NCBI RefSeq assembly: GCF_052055485.1
Contig: NZ_CP197171.1
Span: 3,596,001-3,660,000 of the forward strand
Direction: 5' to 3'
Origin: Amphibacillus sp052055485
Lineage (GTDB): Bacteria > Bacillota > Bacilli > Bacillales > Amphibacillaceae
Length of the DNA stretch: 64,000 bases
The notes under the pieces were generated by a model. The model did not search any database. It had not been told where the DNA came from and was given only the letters and a program-made list of their open reading frames with translations. A program made the position numbers and the translations under genes. This document shows positions 54,529 to 63,401 of the stretch, one piece after another. The number at the start of each line of letters is the position of its first letter. Position 1 is the stretch's first letter.

Positions 54529-54674
54529 CTAAAGCACAAATTCATGCCTTTACTGGCATAAAACAATATAACTTTGTGAACTCACTAAAATAATTATTCT
54601 AAGTGACTAACTTAAACTTGAAATTTAGGACTTAACTATTTTAAACCAAAATAACAAAAAGATTAGTAAACATC

Positions 54675-54716
54675 AAAGCAGCTGTCTCCATAAGTACATT
54701 TGGAGACAGCTGCTTT
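54675..54716 (-). terminator. Terminator of tyrS
   Basis: A perfect 16-bp stem, AAAGCAGCTGTCTCCA and its complement, over a 10-nt loop, 10 nt after the tyrS stop. The T-run on the minus strand is weak. Confidence 0.65.
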
Positions 54717-54725
54717 AACTTGTTA

Positions 54726-55994
54726 TTAACTAAAATCTAATAGGAAATATTTCTTCTTCCCTCTTCTTATAATGGTAAATTGATCATCTATCTGATCATC
54801 ATCAGCTAATTGATAGTGTAAATCCTGTTTGCGCTCACCATTTATATAAATAGCACCATTTTGAATATCCTCTCGTGCTTGACGCTTAGATGAAGAAATC
54901 TTTGCTTCAACTAATAAATCAACTAATGATTTTGCTTCTTTTTTCAATCGAACAGTTGGTACATCTTTAAAGCCTTGTTTAATCTCTTCACCATTTAACT
55001 GTTTAATATCACCACTAAATAAAGCATTGGTAATCCGTTGGGCTTGAGCAAGTGCTTCTTCACTATGGACGAGCTTTGTTAACTCTTCTGCTAATCGAAC
55101 ATGAGGAATACGTTTTTCTGGTGCTTCTTCTAGTTCAGTAGCTAATTGATCGATTTCTTCAATCGATAAAAAGGTGAAGTATTTAAGAAATTTAATCACA
55201 TCTCGATCGTCTGTGTTAATCCAAAATTGATAAAATTCATAAGGTGTTGTCTTTTCTGGATCAAGCCACACAGCTCCACCAGCTGTTTTACCAAATTTCG
55301 TCCCGTCAGCTTTTGTAATCAGTGGGACAGTTAAACCAAACACTTTTACTTCTTCTTCCTCTTCTCGTGTTCGACGAATAAGCTCCATCCCAGCTGTTAT
55401 ATTCCCCCATTGGTCACTGCCACCAATTTGCAACGTACAATGTTCCTTTTCAAACAGTTTCATAAAATCATACGATTGTAGAATCATGTAGGTAAATTCA
55501 GTAAAGCTAATGCCTTGTTCTAAACGGGATTGAACCGAATCCTTAGCTAGCATATAATTCACACCAAAGTGCTTGCCTGTGTCACGTAGAAAATCAATGA
55601 TCTTTAACTGGCCCAACCATTCCCCATTATCACGAGCAACAGCACTATTGTCACCTTGATCAAAATCAAGAATTTTAGCTAATTGCTTTTTTATTTGCTC
55701 TGTAAAATAGTTGACAGTTTTTTCATCATTTAATTGACGTTCACTTGTTCGACCACTAGGGTCTCCAATCATTCCTGTCCCACCACCGATAAGTGCAATT
55801 GGACGATGACCAGCTTTTTGGAATCGTTTCAACATTAAAGCAGGTACTAAATGTCCGATATGTAAGCTATCAGCAGTTGGATCAAAGCCACAATACAAAG
55901 TAACAATATTATCAGCTAAATGCTTTTTTAATCCTTCATCATCTGTCATCTGTTGAATAAGTCCACGTGATTTTAAATCTTGAATGATATCCAT
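54726..55994 (-). CDS. tyrS: Tyrosyl-tRNA synthetase
   Basis: TyrS charges tRNA-Tyr. This 422-aa class I synthetase has YCGFDPTADSLHIGHLVP with the HIGH motif near 45-48, the tyrosine-binding QIGGSDQWGNITAG near 196-209, and a KFGKT (KMSKS-like) motif near 232. The C-terminal S4 domain is at about 350-415 (SSKRQAREDIQNGAIYING). It is controlled by the upstream tyrosine T-box. Confidence 0.98.
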   Translation of the reverse strand: MDIIQDLKSRGLIQQMTDDEGLKKHLADNIVTLYCGFDPTADSLHIGHLVPALMLKRFQKAGHRPIALIGGGTGMIGDPSGRTSERQLNDEKTVNYFTEQIKKQLAKILDFDQGDNSAVARDNGEWLGQLKIIDFLRDTGKHFGVNYMLAKDSVQSRLEQGISFTEFTYMILQSYDFMKLFEKEHCTLQIGGSDQWGNITAGMELIRRTREEEEEVKVFGLTVPLITKADGTKFGKTAGGAVWLDPEKTTPYEFYQFWINTDDRDVIKFLKYFTFLSIEEIDQLATELEEAPEKRIPHVRLAEELTKLVHSEEALAQAQRITNALFSGDIKQLNGEEIKQGFKDVPTVRLKKEAKSLVDLLVEAKISSSKRQAREDIQNGAIYINGERKQDLHYQLADDDQIDDQFTIIRRGKKKYFLLDFS

Positions 55995-56028
55995 CTTTTT
56001 TGCTCCTTTATTTAATTATTTAATCAAT

Positions 56029-56275
56029 AAAAAAAAGTAGATCATATCCCCTAAAGGGACGAGATCTACTCGCGGTACCACCCTCGTTGCAATAAATATT
56101 GCCACTTCACTTTGATAACGATACTTTAAGTACCGTCCTCCATCTAAAAGTTATGAGAGGAAAAGCTCAAGAACCGTAATTCACTTAAATACTTTACACT
56201 GATTTACACCAACCATCAGCTCTCTATAGCAGGGAGTATTTAGCTACTAAAATCTTTCAACACTTATTTGTTTTC
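56029..56275 (-). promoter_or_regulatory. Tyrosine T-box riboswitch
   Basis: Minus-strand leader of tyrS. The conserved T-box AGGGTGGTACCGCG is at 56071-56084. The terminator stem AGTAGATC/GATCTACT (56037-56070) is followed by T7. The Stem I region has GTGAATTACGG with the TAC tyrosine specifier at 56176-56178. Uncharged tRNA-Tyr is expected to favour antitermination. Confidence 0.9.
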
Positions 56276-56281
56276 TATTGT

Positions 56282-56310
56282 GTATCATTAATATCACATT
56301 TTCATGACAA
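56282..56310 (-). promoter_or_regulatory. Promoter of the tyrS T-box transcript
   Basis: TTGTCA (56305-56310), 17-nt spacer, TGATAC (56282-56287) on the minus strand. It is placed just upstream of the T-box leader. Confidence 0.5.
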
Positions 56311-56401
56311 AAGCAAGTTCTAAACGAAAAATAGCTTTTAAAAACGATTTTAGCCCAATAAATATGTTATAATATGAATTGGATTTTTAGGAGGTTATCA
56401 A

Positions 56402-59272
56402 ATGAATATTCAAGATAGATTAAGTGAAATTTGGAGAAAATTCAAAGCCCTTATTGATCAAGGGATTATTCAAAAATTCTCACGTATTTCCTATGATGTT
56501 ATTTGGAATATTTTACTCTTTTTTATCGTCATTGGCTTACTTGGTTTCTTTTTCGTCGGGGGTCTCGGGGCAGGATATTTTGCCTCGCTAATCAAAGACG
56601 AGCCCTTACGTTCTAGTGAAACGATGGTCAGTGCGATTTATAATTACGAGGAAACATCAGAAATTTATTTCGCTGATGATGTTTATATGGGGACAGTGAG
56701 CTCGGATCTCTATCGTGAAGAGATTACTTTAGATCACGTATCAGATCATATCATTAACGGTATTATTGCTACTGAAGATGAGTATTTTGAAACCCATAAT
56801 GGCGTTGTTCCAAAAGCAATTTTACGGGCTATGTTTCAAGAAGTGACTGGCTCTGATGTTCAAACAGGTGGAAGTACTTTAACGCAACAAATTATTAAAA
56901 ATCAAATTTTAACAAATGAAGTTTCCTTTGACAGAAAAGCTAAAGAAATTATCTTAGCCCTGCGCTTGGAAAATTTCATGGAAAAAGAAGAAATTCTCGA
57001 AGCCTATCTAAATATTGTCTCGTTTGGTCGGAATGCAAATGGTAGAAATATTGCTGGAATTCAAACGGCTGCTAAAGGAATCTTTGACTTAGATGCCGAC
57101 GAAGTAAATCTTGCACAAGCTGCTTTCTTAGCCGGTTTACCGCAAAGTCCAATTGCTTATAATCCGTTTACTAACACAGGAACTGTGAAATCAGAAGAAG
57201 ACCTAGAAGCTGGGTTAAATCGAATGGAAACTGTTTTATCTCGGATGCAACAAGCGGACTATATTACAGAAGCAGAATATGAGGAAGCACTTGAATTCGA
57301 TATTGTTGCTAGTTTTGCTGAACGTCTACCAACGACATACGATCAATACCCTTATTTATCTGAAGAAGTAGGGAGACGTGCTGTAACTATCTTCAAAGAA
57401 AAATTAGCACTTGAAGATGGTTATACCCTTGAAGAACTCGAAACAAATGAAGAGTTGAATGAACAATATCAAATCAATGCTGAACGCGAGTTATCCCAAG
57501 GTGGCTATAAAATTCATACAACGATTAATAAAGAGATTTATGATACATTTCAAGAAGTAACTGCAAATTATAGCAATTTTGGTCGTGACAAAACCGCACG
57601 TAAAGAAAATGGTGATGTCATTATGACCGAAGACTCTGAAACGGATGAACTCATCCCATTAGTGCAACAACAACAACCGGGTGCTGTTTTAACAGATAAT
57701 GAAACAGGTGCCATCCTCGCCTTTGTTGCTGGACGGGATTTTGAAAGGGATAATGTGAATTTTGCTACTGGAACAGCCAGACGGCAGCTTGGAAGTACCG
57801 CTAAGCCATTACTTGTTTATGGTCCGGCATTTGAAGAAGGAACACTTCAGCCCGGGTCGATTATTGCTGATGCTGATTTCTCCAGTCAAGGTTGGAGCCC
57901 AAGCAACTTTTCTCGTGGCCGTTACTATGGGTTAGTTTCTGCAAGGACAGCGTTAACTCAATCCTATAACGTTTCTACAGGGAGAGCTTATACTGAACTA
58001 TTAGCTAATCATAATCCTGTACCTGATTATTTAGTTAAAATGGGTTTTGATCACATTCAGGAAAGTGACTATTTGCATCCTGCAAATTCATTAGGAACCT
58101 TTGAAGGAACAGTTGAAGAAAATACAAGTGCTTTTTCTACCTTTGGTAATGGTGGTCAATTCAATGAAAGTTATATGATCGATAAAATTGAAACCGTTGA
58201 GGATGAGGTTATTTATGAACATGAAAACGACTCTGTCGATGTGTTTAGTTCACAAACAAGCTACTTGATTATCGATATCTTGCGTGATGTACTAACAAGT
58301 GGAACGGGCCGTACCGCTCGATCCAGTTTAAACAGAACAGATGTGGATTGGGCTGGTAAAACAGGAACATCTGATGAGCTCGTCGATTCTTGGTTTGTTG
58401 CTACCAATCCAAATGTCACACTTGGAACTTGGATGGGTTATGGATATCGCCAATCTTTAGATGATGGTTATAGTGGTCGAACTCAAGCTTACTGGGCTCA
58501 ATTAGTTAATGCAGCTACTGAGATCGATCCAGACTTAATGGCGCCATCAGCTCAATTTGAACAACCAGATGGTATTGTCTCTCGTTCGTATTCTTTAGTT
58601 TCAGGATTATTACCATCAGATATCACTGAGTCCGTTGGTTTAGTGGGTAGTGATATTTATAATAATAACTTTGTTCCTACCGATGAAGATGATAGCTTAA
58701 TCAGAGGCAGCTATGTCATAATCAATGGTAATGCAGTTATTCCAGGTGATCAAACGCCAAGTGAATTTACCCAAGGTGACGGTGTTATGTTTAATCCTGA
58801 ATGGTTAAGTGATATGGGGTATGATCAGCTCAATAATATCAGTCAACTGATCCCATCAAATAATTCTGCTTGGAGCAATGTTGAGTTTCCAGAACTAGAA
58901 GCAAGTAATATTGAGGACGATGGTGAAGATCCGAATGCCCCTAGTTCCTTATCTAAATCAGGTAGTACACTAAGCTGGAATAGCTCATCTAGCAATGATG
59001 TAGTGGGATACCGAATTTATCGGGCATCAGATCCAGATAGTGATTTCAGTTTATATGAATCAACAACGGATACCGATTATAATGTTGGAAGTAGTGATGC
59101 TGTTTATCAAGTGGCTGCAGTCGATTATTTCGGTCGAGAGTCTGAACCAAGTTCTACCTTTATTGACGGTGACTTTGATGATGATGAAGATGACGAGGAC
59201 GAAGATGATAATGGCGATGAAGACGATAATGAGGATGACGAAGAAGATGAAGATGATGATAGTGACGATTAA
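56402..59272 (+). CDS. Class A penicillin-binding protein (PBP1-like)
   Basis: A bifunctional peptidoglycan synthase of 956 aa. One membrane anchor is at about 33-56. The glycosyltransferase domain (about 75-260) has EDEYFETHNG with the catalytic Glu near 125 and GGSTLTQQ at 157-164. The transpeptidase domain has STAK (Ser465, Lys468), SYN (521-523) and KTG (653-655). A fibronectin-III-like domain is at about 835-915, and the end (about 920-956) is almost only Asp/Glu. AGGAGG lies 6-7 nt before the ATG. The acidic surface tail suits a saline habitat. Confidence 0.93.
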   Translation: MNIQDRLSEIWRKFKALIDQGIIQKFSRISYDVIWNILLFFIVIGLLGFFFVGGLGAGYFASLIKDEPLRSSETMVSAIYNYEETSEIYFADDVYMGTVSSDLYREEITLDHVSDHIINGIIATEDEYFETHNGVVPKAILRAMFQEVTGSDVQTGGSTLTQQIIKNQILTNEVSFDRKAKEIILALRLENFMEKEEILEAYLNIVSFGRNANGRNIAGIQTAAKGIFDLDADEVNLAQAAFLAGLPQSPIAYNPFTNTGTVKSEEDLEAGLNRMETVLSRMQQADYITEAEYEEALEFDIVASFAERLPTTYDQYPYLSEEVGRRAVTIFKEKLALEDGYTLEELETNEELNEQYQINAERELSQGGYKIHTTINKEIYDTFQEVTANYSNFGRDKTARKENGDVIMTEDSETDELIPLVQQQQPGAVLTDNETGAILAFVAGRDFERDNVNFATGTARRQLGSTAKPLLVYGPAFEEGTLQPGSIIADADFSSQGWSPSNFSRGRYYGLVSARTALTQSYNVSTGRAYTELLANHNPVPDYLVKMGFDHIQESDYLHPANSLGTFEGTVEENTSAFSTFGNGGQFNESYMIDKIETVEDEVIYEHENDSVDVFSSQTSYLIIDILRDVLTSGTGRTARSSLNRTDVDWAGKTGTSDELVDSWFVATNPNVTLGTWMGYGYRQSLDDGYSGRTQAYWAQLVNAATEIDPDLMAPSAQFEQPDGIVSRSYSLVSGLLPSDITESVGLVGSDIYNNNFVPTDEDDSLIRGSYVIINGNAVIPGDQTPSEFTQGDGVMFNPEWLSDMGYDQLNNISQLIPSNNSAWSNVEFPELEASNIEDDGEDPNAPSSLSKSGSTLSWNSSSSNDVVGYRIYRASDPDSDFSLYESTTDTDYNVGSSDAVYQVAAVDYFGRESEPSSTFIDGDFDDDEDDEDEDDNGDEDDNEDDEEDEDDDSDD

Positions 59273-59309
59273 ATATAGAGGCAAAAATAGAATTAACTAA
59301 ATTACTTTT

Positions 59310-59356
59310 AAAATGGTTTAACACATCAGTTGTAAATGTGTTAAACCATTTTTTTA
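59310..59356 (+). terminator. Terminator of the PBP gene
   Basis: AAAATGGTTTAACACAT pairs perfectly with its complement over a 9-nt loop and a T-run follows. Confidence 0.85.
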
Positions 59357-59370
59357 TTTTATTGTGAAGC

Positions 59371-59433
59371 GGTACTCGTCCCATCGAAACCCAAAGTTGT
59401 CCCGAGTTTTACGGACGGGTATCTGTGATAAAA
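59371..59433 (+). repeat. Mosaic intergenic repeat, right half only
   Basis: GGTACTCGTCCCATCGAAAC is followed by the right-end motif GAGTTTTACGGACGGGTATC and GTGATAAA. No left end is present. It lies directly after the PBP terminator. Confidence 0.7.
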
Positions 59434-59476
59434 ATATTTTATGATTTGTCTCATTTATAACTCACGTTATAAACCC

Positions 59477-59603
59477 GCAGTTAGCCGAACCTTCGCATTC
59501 CATGGGCACGACCTCAGCTAGCTAAGAAAAGCTTAAAAAGCTTTTCTTAGCGGATCTTCGGACGCGTGCTGTTCCCATAGGAGTCTACGGTTCGGCTAAC
59601 TGC
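59477..59603. repeat. 127-bp imperfect cruciform
   Basis: The outer arms GCAGTTAGCCGAACC (59477-59491) and complement (59589-59603) are perfect. The centre holds a second perfect stem, GCTAAGAAAAGCTT and its complement around AAA (59518-59548). The intermediate arms pair only partly. No gene is present in the 59273-59741 gap. Confidence 0.75.
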
Positions 59604-59680
59604 TAATCATCAAATCATCCGATTTGTCGCAGATCAATTTGTGATGGATGATTCATATTTTTAAATTTAAATATAGAAAA

Positions 59681-61145
59681 CAAGTGAGTTTCCCTTTAGA
59701 ATTGAAGTCGACTAAAACCATAATCCTGGGAGGGAACTCACTTGTCTACTTGTAATGATATAGGATTTCTGATCGATGTTCAAGATGAAAATATAACTTT
59801 TTCACCTGGTTGTGTGACACTCGGTGAATACAACGGGAAGCCGTGTAAATTTATTAGTGGTGAATTGACTTATGACCCAACACATTGTGAAAAGTGTGGG
59901 ATCAAGAATGAAAACTACGTTGTGATTAAAAATGGAAAACAAACGTCTAGGATTACCTTGCCAATGACGGGTACCTCATTAACCTTTCTTAAACTAAAGA
60001 AACAGCGTTTTTTCTGTAAAGCGTGTCGGAGTAGTTTTACGGCTAAAACCTCAATTGTTGAAACAAGCTGTCATATTTCAAATCAATCAAAGGCGATGAT
60101 TATTTTGAAAAGCGGTGAAGCACAGTCTATAAAATCACTTTCTAGAGATTGTTCTGTATCTTGGCACACTGCTCAACGAGAGATTGATAAAACAGCACAA
60201 TCCATTAAGCACCATCACCAGGCATTACCCGAAAATTTATCATTTGATGAATTTAAATAGGCAAAAGGATTGATGGCCTTTGAATATATTAATACTGAAA
60301 CAGGTGATATTTTAGACATTTTAGAAGCGCGTACAAGCCGTGTGATAAAAAATCATTTTATCGCGCCAACTATAGCCTTAATGACCGTCGACATGTCAAA
60401 ACCATCACCATTGATATGAACGCTAGCTATGTTCATGTCATTCAAGAGATTTTCCCTCGGGCTGAGATTATCATTGACCGTTTTCACTTAGTTCAATTGA
60501 TGAATCGATCAATGAATAAAACACGTGTGAAAATCATGAATCGATTCAAGACATCAAATCGTGAGGACATGAAAAAATACCGTCGGCTAAAGCGATACTG
60601 GAAGCTCATATTAAAAAGTGAAAGGAAACTATCTTCTACAAATGACAAATATTATTCTTTGTTTGGGCAACGGCTAGAGAAAAGTATTGTTGAAGAAATG
60701 TTAAACTATGATCCTGAGTTAAAAGCAAATGATGAACTTTATCAACGTTTATTAAAGGCGATTGACATGAACCTTTTTAAAGGATTAGAAAGTGTATTAA
60801 AAGAGCGAAGCTCTTCTCTTATCTCTAGTCACATGAGAACAAGCTTAAAGACGTTAAGAAAGCATCTCCCTTATATCAAGAATAGTTTTACGTATCCATA
60901 TAATAATGGTCGAATGGAAGGAATAAACAACAAAATTAAGGTACTAAGTAAAGTAGCGTATGGCTATCGGAACTTTTATAATTATAAAAAACGCATTATG
61001 ATCCATTTCAAATTCAAAGCAATCGAAACAAAGTCATTAAATAATAAACAAAAAGAATCACGAATCAAAGCAGCCTAACGGCTACTTTGATTCGTGATAA
61101 ACAACTAAATATATGTTGGCTAAAATTCCTCACCAACGTTACTTG
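59681..61145 (+). mobile_element. ISL3-family insertion sequence, degenerate
   Basis: The element of about 1.46 kb is bounded approximately by CAAGTGAGTTTCCCTTTAGA at the left and the complement-like ACCAACGTTACTTG at the right. A terminal hairpin (61055-61098, GAATCACGAATCAAAGCAG) follows the transposase, and the same hairpin type occurs in the scar at 14.2 kb. The exact ends and target duplication are uncertain. Confidence 0.65.
59742..61078 (+). pseudogene. ISL3-family transposase, disrupted
   Basis: A TTG start with GGGAGG 8 nt upstream opens the frame. The N-terminal zinc-finger region CEKCGIKN ... CKACRSSF (about 46-93) and the IKSLSRDCSVSWHTAQREI helix are followed by the DEFK segment, then a TAG at 60258-60260. 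The frame goes on readable (AKGLMAFEYINTETGDILDI) until a frameshift near 60362, after which NYSLNDRRHVKTITID and the C-terminal half (IIDRFHLVQLMNRSMNK, NNGRMEGINNKIK) continue to 61078. Two lesions make it non-functional. Confidence 0.85.
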
Positions 61146-61165
61146 ACGTAGAACCACAATCAAAA

Positions 61166-61203
61166 GGTGTCAGCAAGTTCAAAAGAACTCACCAACACCA
61201 TAA
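61166..61203 (-). terminator. Terminator of motPS
   Basis: GGTGT and AGTTC pair with GAACT and ACACC in a two-part stem with an AAAA/TTTT loop; four T follow on the minus strand. Confidence 0.6.
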
Positions 61204-61245
61204 ATAATAATAGCTTTATTTTCCTACAACACCATTTCAAATGAT

Positions 61246-62010
61246 CTAGTCTAATCCCTGCGATAACTCTAAAATAATAATTTCTACACGGCGGTTTTTT
61301 TGCCAGTTTTCTGATGAATTATTGGGTACAATCGGTTGAGTATCACCATATCCCGATGAGATAAAACGTTCTTCGGCAAAATCACCGGAATCAATGATAT
61401 AACGAATCACACTACTCGCTCGGGCACCAGATAATTCCCAATTTGAAGGAAACTGTTCTGTAGAGATTGGCCGGTTATCTGTGTGACCTTCAACTCGAAC
61501 ATAGTTAGGTATATTACTAAGCAATAAAGCGACTTTATCTAAGAACGGCTCACCTTCTGGTTTAATGACAGCTTCAGCAGTATCAAATAAAATTCGCTCT
61601 TGTAATATTAAAACGACCCCTTGATCGGTACGATTAGCCGAAATGACATCCTGTAATTGATGTTCTTCAAGAAAACCTTCTACTTCAGCTAACAATTCTT
61701 CTAACGATTTTTGATTTTGGGCGAGCTGATCTTCATCAAATAGATTTTCCTTCGCAAGTTCAGAAAATTCATCTTGATCACGCCCTCCTGAACTTTCATA
61801 GGAATGCTCAAAATCAATTGTTGATGGTGAGCCATCAAATAGTACATTGCGATTACGAAATGATTCCGCAATAGCCTCAAAACGGGCAACATCAATTTGA
61901 GACATTGAAAATAATAAAACAAAGAAAACAAGCAGTAATGTTATCATGTCAGAATATGTAGTCATCCATGCCGGACTGCCCTTAGGCGGCTTTTTTTCAC
62001 GACGCTTCAT
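61246..62010 (-). CDS. motS: MotS, Na+-type flagellar stator subunit B
   Basis: MotS anchors the stator to peptidoglycan. This 254-residue product (from 62010) has one membrane segment with the ion-binding Asp in TTYSDMITLLLVFFVLLFS (about 18-36) and a C-terminal OmpA-like domain (EGHTDNRPI near 178, NWELSGARASSVIRYI). The start at 62010 follows AGAGG by 9 nt; a longer frame of 11 codons would overlap motP more. Together with motP and ccpA the order equals B. subtilis motPS, a sodium-driven pair. No other motility gene is in the window. Confidence 0.93.
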   Translation of the reverse strand: MKRREKKPPKGSPAWMTTYSDMITLLLVFFVLLFSMSQIDVARFEAIAESFRNRNVLFDGSPSTIDFEHSYESSGGRDQDEFSELAKENLFDEDQLAQNQKSLEELLAEVEGFLEEHQLQDVISANRTDQGVVLILQERILFDTAEAVIKPEGEPFLDKVALLLSNIPNYVRVEGHTDNRPISTEQFPSNWELSGARASSVIRYIIDSGDFAEERFISSGYGDTQPIVPNNSSENWQKNRRVEIIILELSQGLD

Positions 62011-62824
62011 TTCTAAAATCCTCTTCTGTACTTTCAATTTCATTTGTACGACGCTTTTTCATATCATCAGATAAAAATGCACTCAGTTTCTCTTTTAGAA
62101 TACGTGGGTTTTGCCCCGATTGAACGCCGATTACACCTTCGATAATAATTTGTTTCATAAAAACTTCTTCATCTGTTTTTGACTCTAGTTTACCAGCCAT
62201 CGGCAGGAAAATTAAATTAGCCATGACAGAACCATAAAATGTAGTTAATAGGGCAACTGCCATTTGTGGACCTAATGTCGTTGGATCATTTAAATCATTT
62301 AACATTAAGACCAATCCAATAAGAGTCCCAATCATTCCCCAAGCTGGAGCATATTCACCAGCCTTCTCAAGAATAAGGCGACCTTTTGTATGGCGATCTT
62401 CCATTGCGACAATTTCAGCACTCATTATGTCTTGGATTACCTCAGGCTCAATTCCATCGATCGCAAGTAAGACACCCTTTCTAATAAATGGATCTTCAAC
62501 TTCTTCTAATTCATTTTCCAAAGCCAGCAAGCCTTCCCGACGTGCTCGTTCAGAAAGTTGCTCAAATAATAAAATAAGCTCTTCTAAGTCATACTTGTTT
62601 TTAACGAAGGACTCTTTAACAACTCGTCCCATCAATTTGACTTGATTGACGTTAAAATTGATTAATATTGCTGCTGCGACACCGCCAAATACTATCACAA
62701 TAGAAGCCACTTGAATAAAAGCTAAAAAGGAGCTAATTTCTCCAGTACTTGAAATAATCCCATATGAGATCATGATCAATCCAAGTATAATTCCGATTGG
62801 TGTTAAAAAATCTTTTTGTTTCAT
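61997..62824 (-). CDS. motP: MotP, Na+-type flagellar stator subunit A
   Basis: MotP forms the ion channel of the stator with MotS and contacts the rotor protein FliG. It has 275 aa and four membrane segments (about 7-27, 34-55, 147-168, 180-200). The conserved GGVAAAILINFN, cytoplasmic basic/acidic loop and AGEYAPAWGMIGTLIGLVLM are MotA-family marks. ATG at 62824 follows GGGGAG by 7 nt. It overlaps motS by 14 nt. Confidence 0.93.
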   Translation of the reverse strand: MKQKDFLTPIGIILGLIMISYGIISSTGEISSFLAFIQVASIVIVFGGVAAAILINFNVNQVKLMGRVVKESFVKNKYDLEELILLFEQLSERARREGLLALENELEEVEDPFIRKGVLLAIDGIEPEVIQDIMSAEIVAMEDRHTKGRLILEKAGEYAPAWGMIGTLIGLVLMLNDLNDPTTLGPQMAVALLTTFYGSVMANLIFLPMAGKLESKTDEEVFMKQIIIEGVIGVQSGQNPRILKEKLSAFLSDDMKKRRTNEIESTEEDFRNEAS

Positions 62825-63401
62825 ATACTCTCTCCCCAACTCTGATACTTTAAATTATTCGTATTTGTTTACTTGGTAATGAGACCACTCACAATTCGGA
62901 ATGATCACGTCTAATTTTTCCCTACGTTAAAGCAGATAAAATTTCAGACGCTTTTTTGGTGGAACGAGTAAACAGATTAAGGAAAGCTACGTAGCATTTA
63001 CATCGTCAGAAAAACTTGGCTTATCACCACACTTAAGGATCCTCGCCTAACTTCCTCACCTCTCATGAGAACGCCGAAGTCACCATATCCTCATGGAAGT
63101 AAAACCTTAGTTCTTCTTATCCTATCATCGATAAAATTTTATCCTTTCTGATAGGGCAAGAAGAAGTGTTTTTCTGCTTCTGAATCCCGAACGTGCAAAT
63201 GTTTGCAGAAGTCTCCCCTATTTAACAGAGCACCTAAACCTTCCTCTGATTTAGAGGATACTGTAGCATTCATTCTCACTTAAAAATTTTGGGATTTCTT
63301 AAAATACAAGACTATCTCCCTCGTACGCTGTCTCGCTGACGAAGCTTTCCTTATTCAGCTGAACAAGTTAAATGGCACCATTATTATTATCGGAATTATC
63401 T
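62825..63401. other. motP-ccpA gap with eroded mosaic repeat
   Basis: A 577-bp gap. An eroded mosaic copy covers about 62939-63190. The rest is AT-rich with no gene; the motP promoter should lie next to 62825-62880 but is not clear. Confidence 0.5.
62939..63190 (+). repeat. Mosaic intergenic repeat, eroded copy with changed hairpin
   Basis: GGTGGAACGAGTAAACAGAT and AGGAAAGCTACGTAGCATTT (62980-62999) are followed by diverged sequence and a hairpin AGAAGAAGTGTTTTTCTGCT (63160-63179), where one stem pair is changed on both sides. Both family ends are lost. Confidence 0.6.

Larger units (their letters stand above)
53283..54613 (+). mobile_element. IS30-family insertion sequence, apparently complete
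   Basis: The element spans 1331 bp between imperfect 20-bp inverted ends: AAGTTAGTCACCTAAAATAA at 53283-53302, and its complement with two mismatches at 54594-54613. It holds one intact transposase gene and a 52-bp perfect palindrome (54477-54528). A target duplication of 2-3 bp could not be fixed. Imperfect ~29-bp direct repeats flank it (53238-53266, 54614-54642). Confidence 0.85.

Noticed and set aside
59060..59384. Minus-strand frames over the end of the PBP gene
   Set aside because: They come from the low-complexity acidic codons read backwards.
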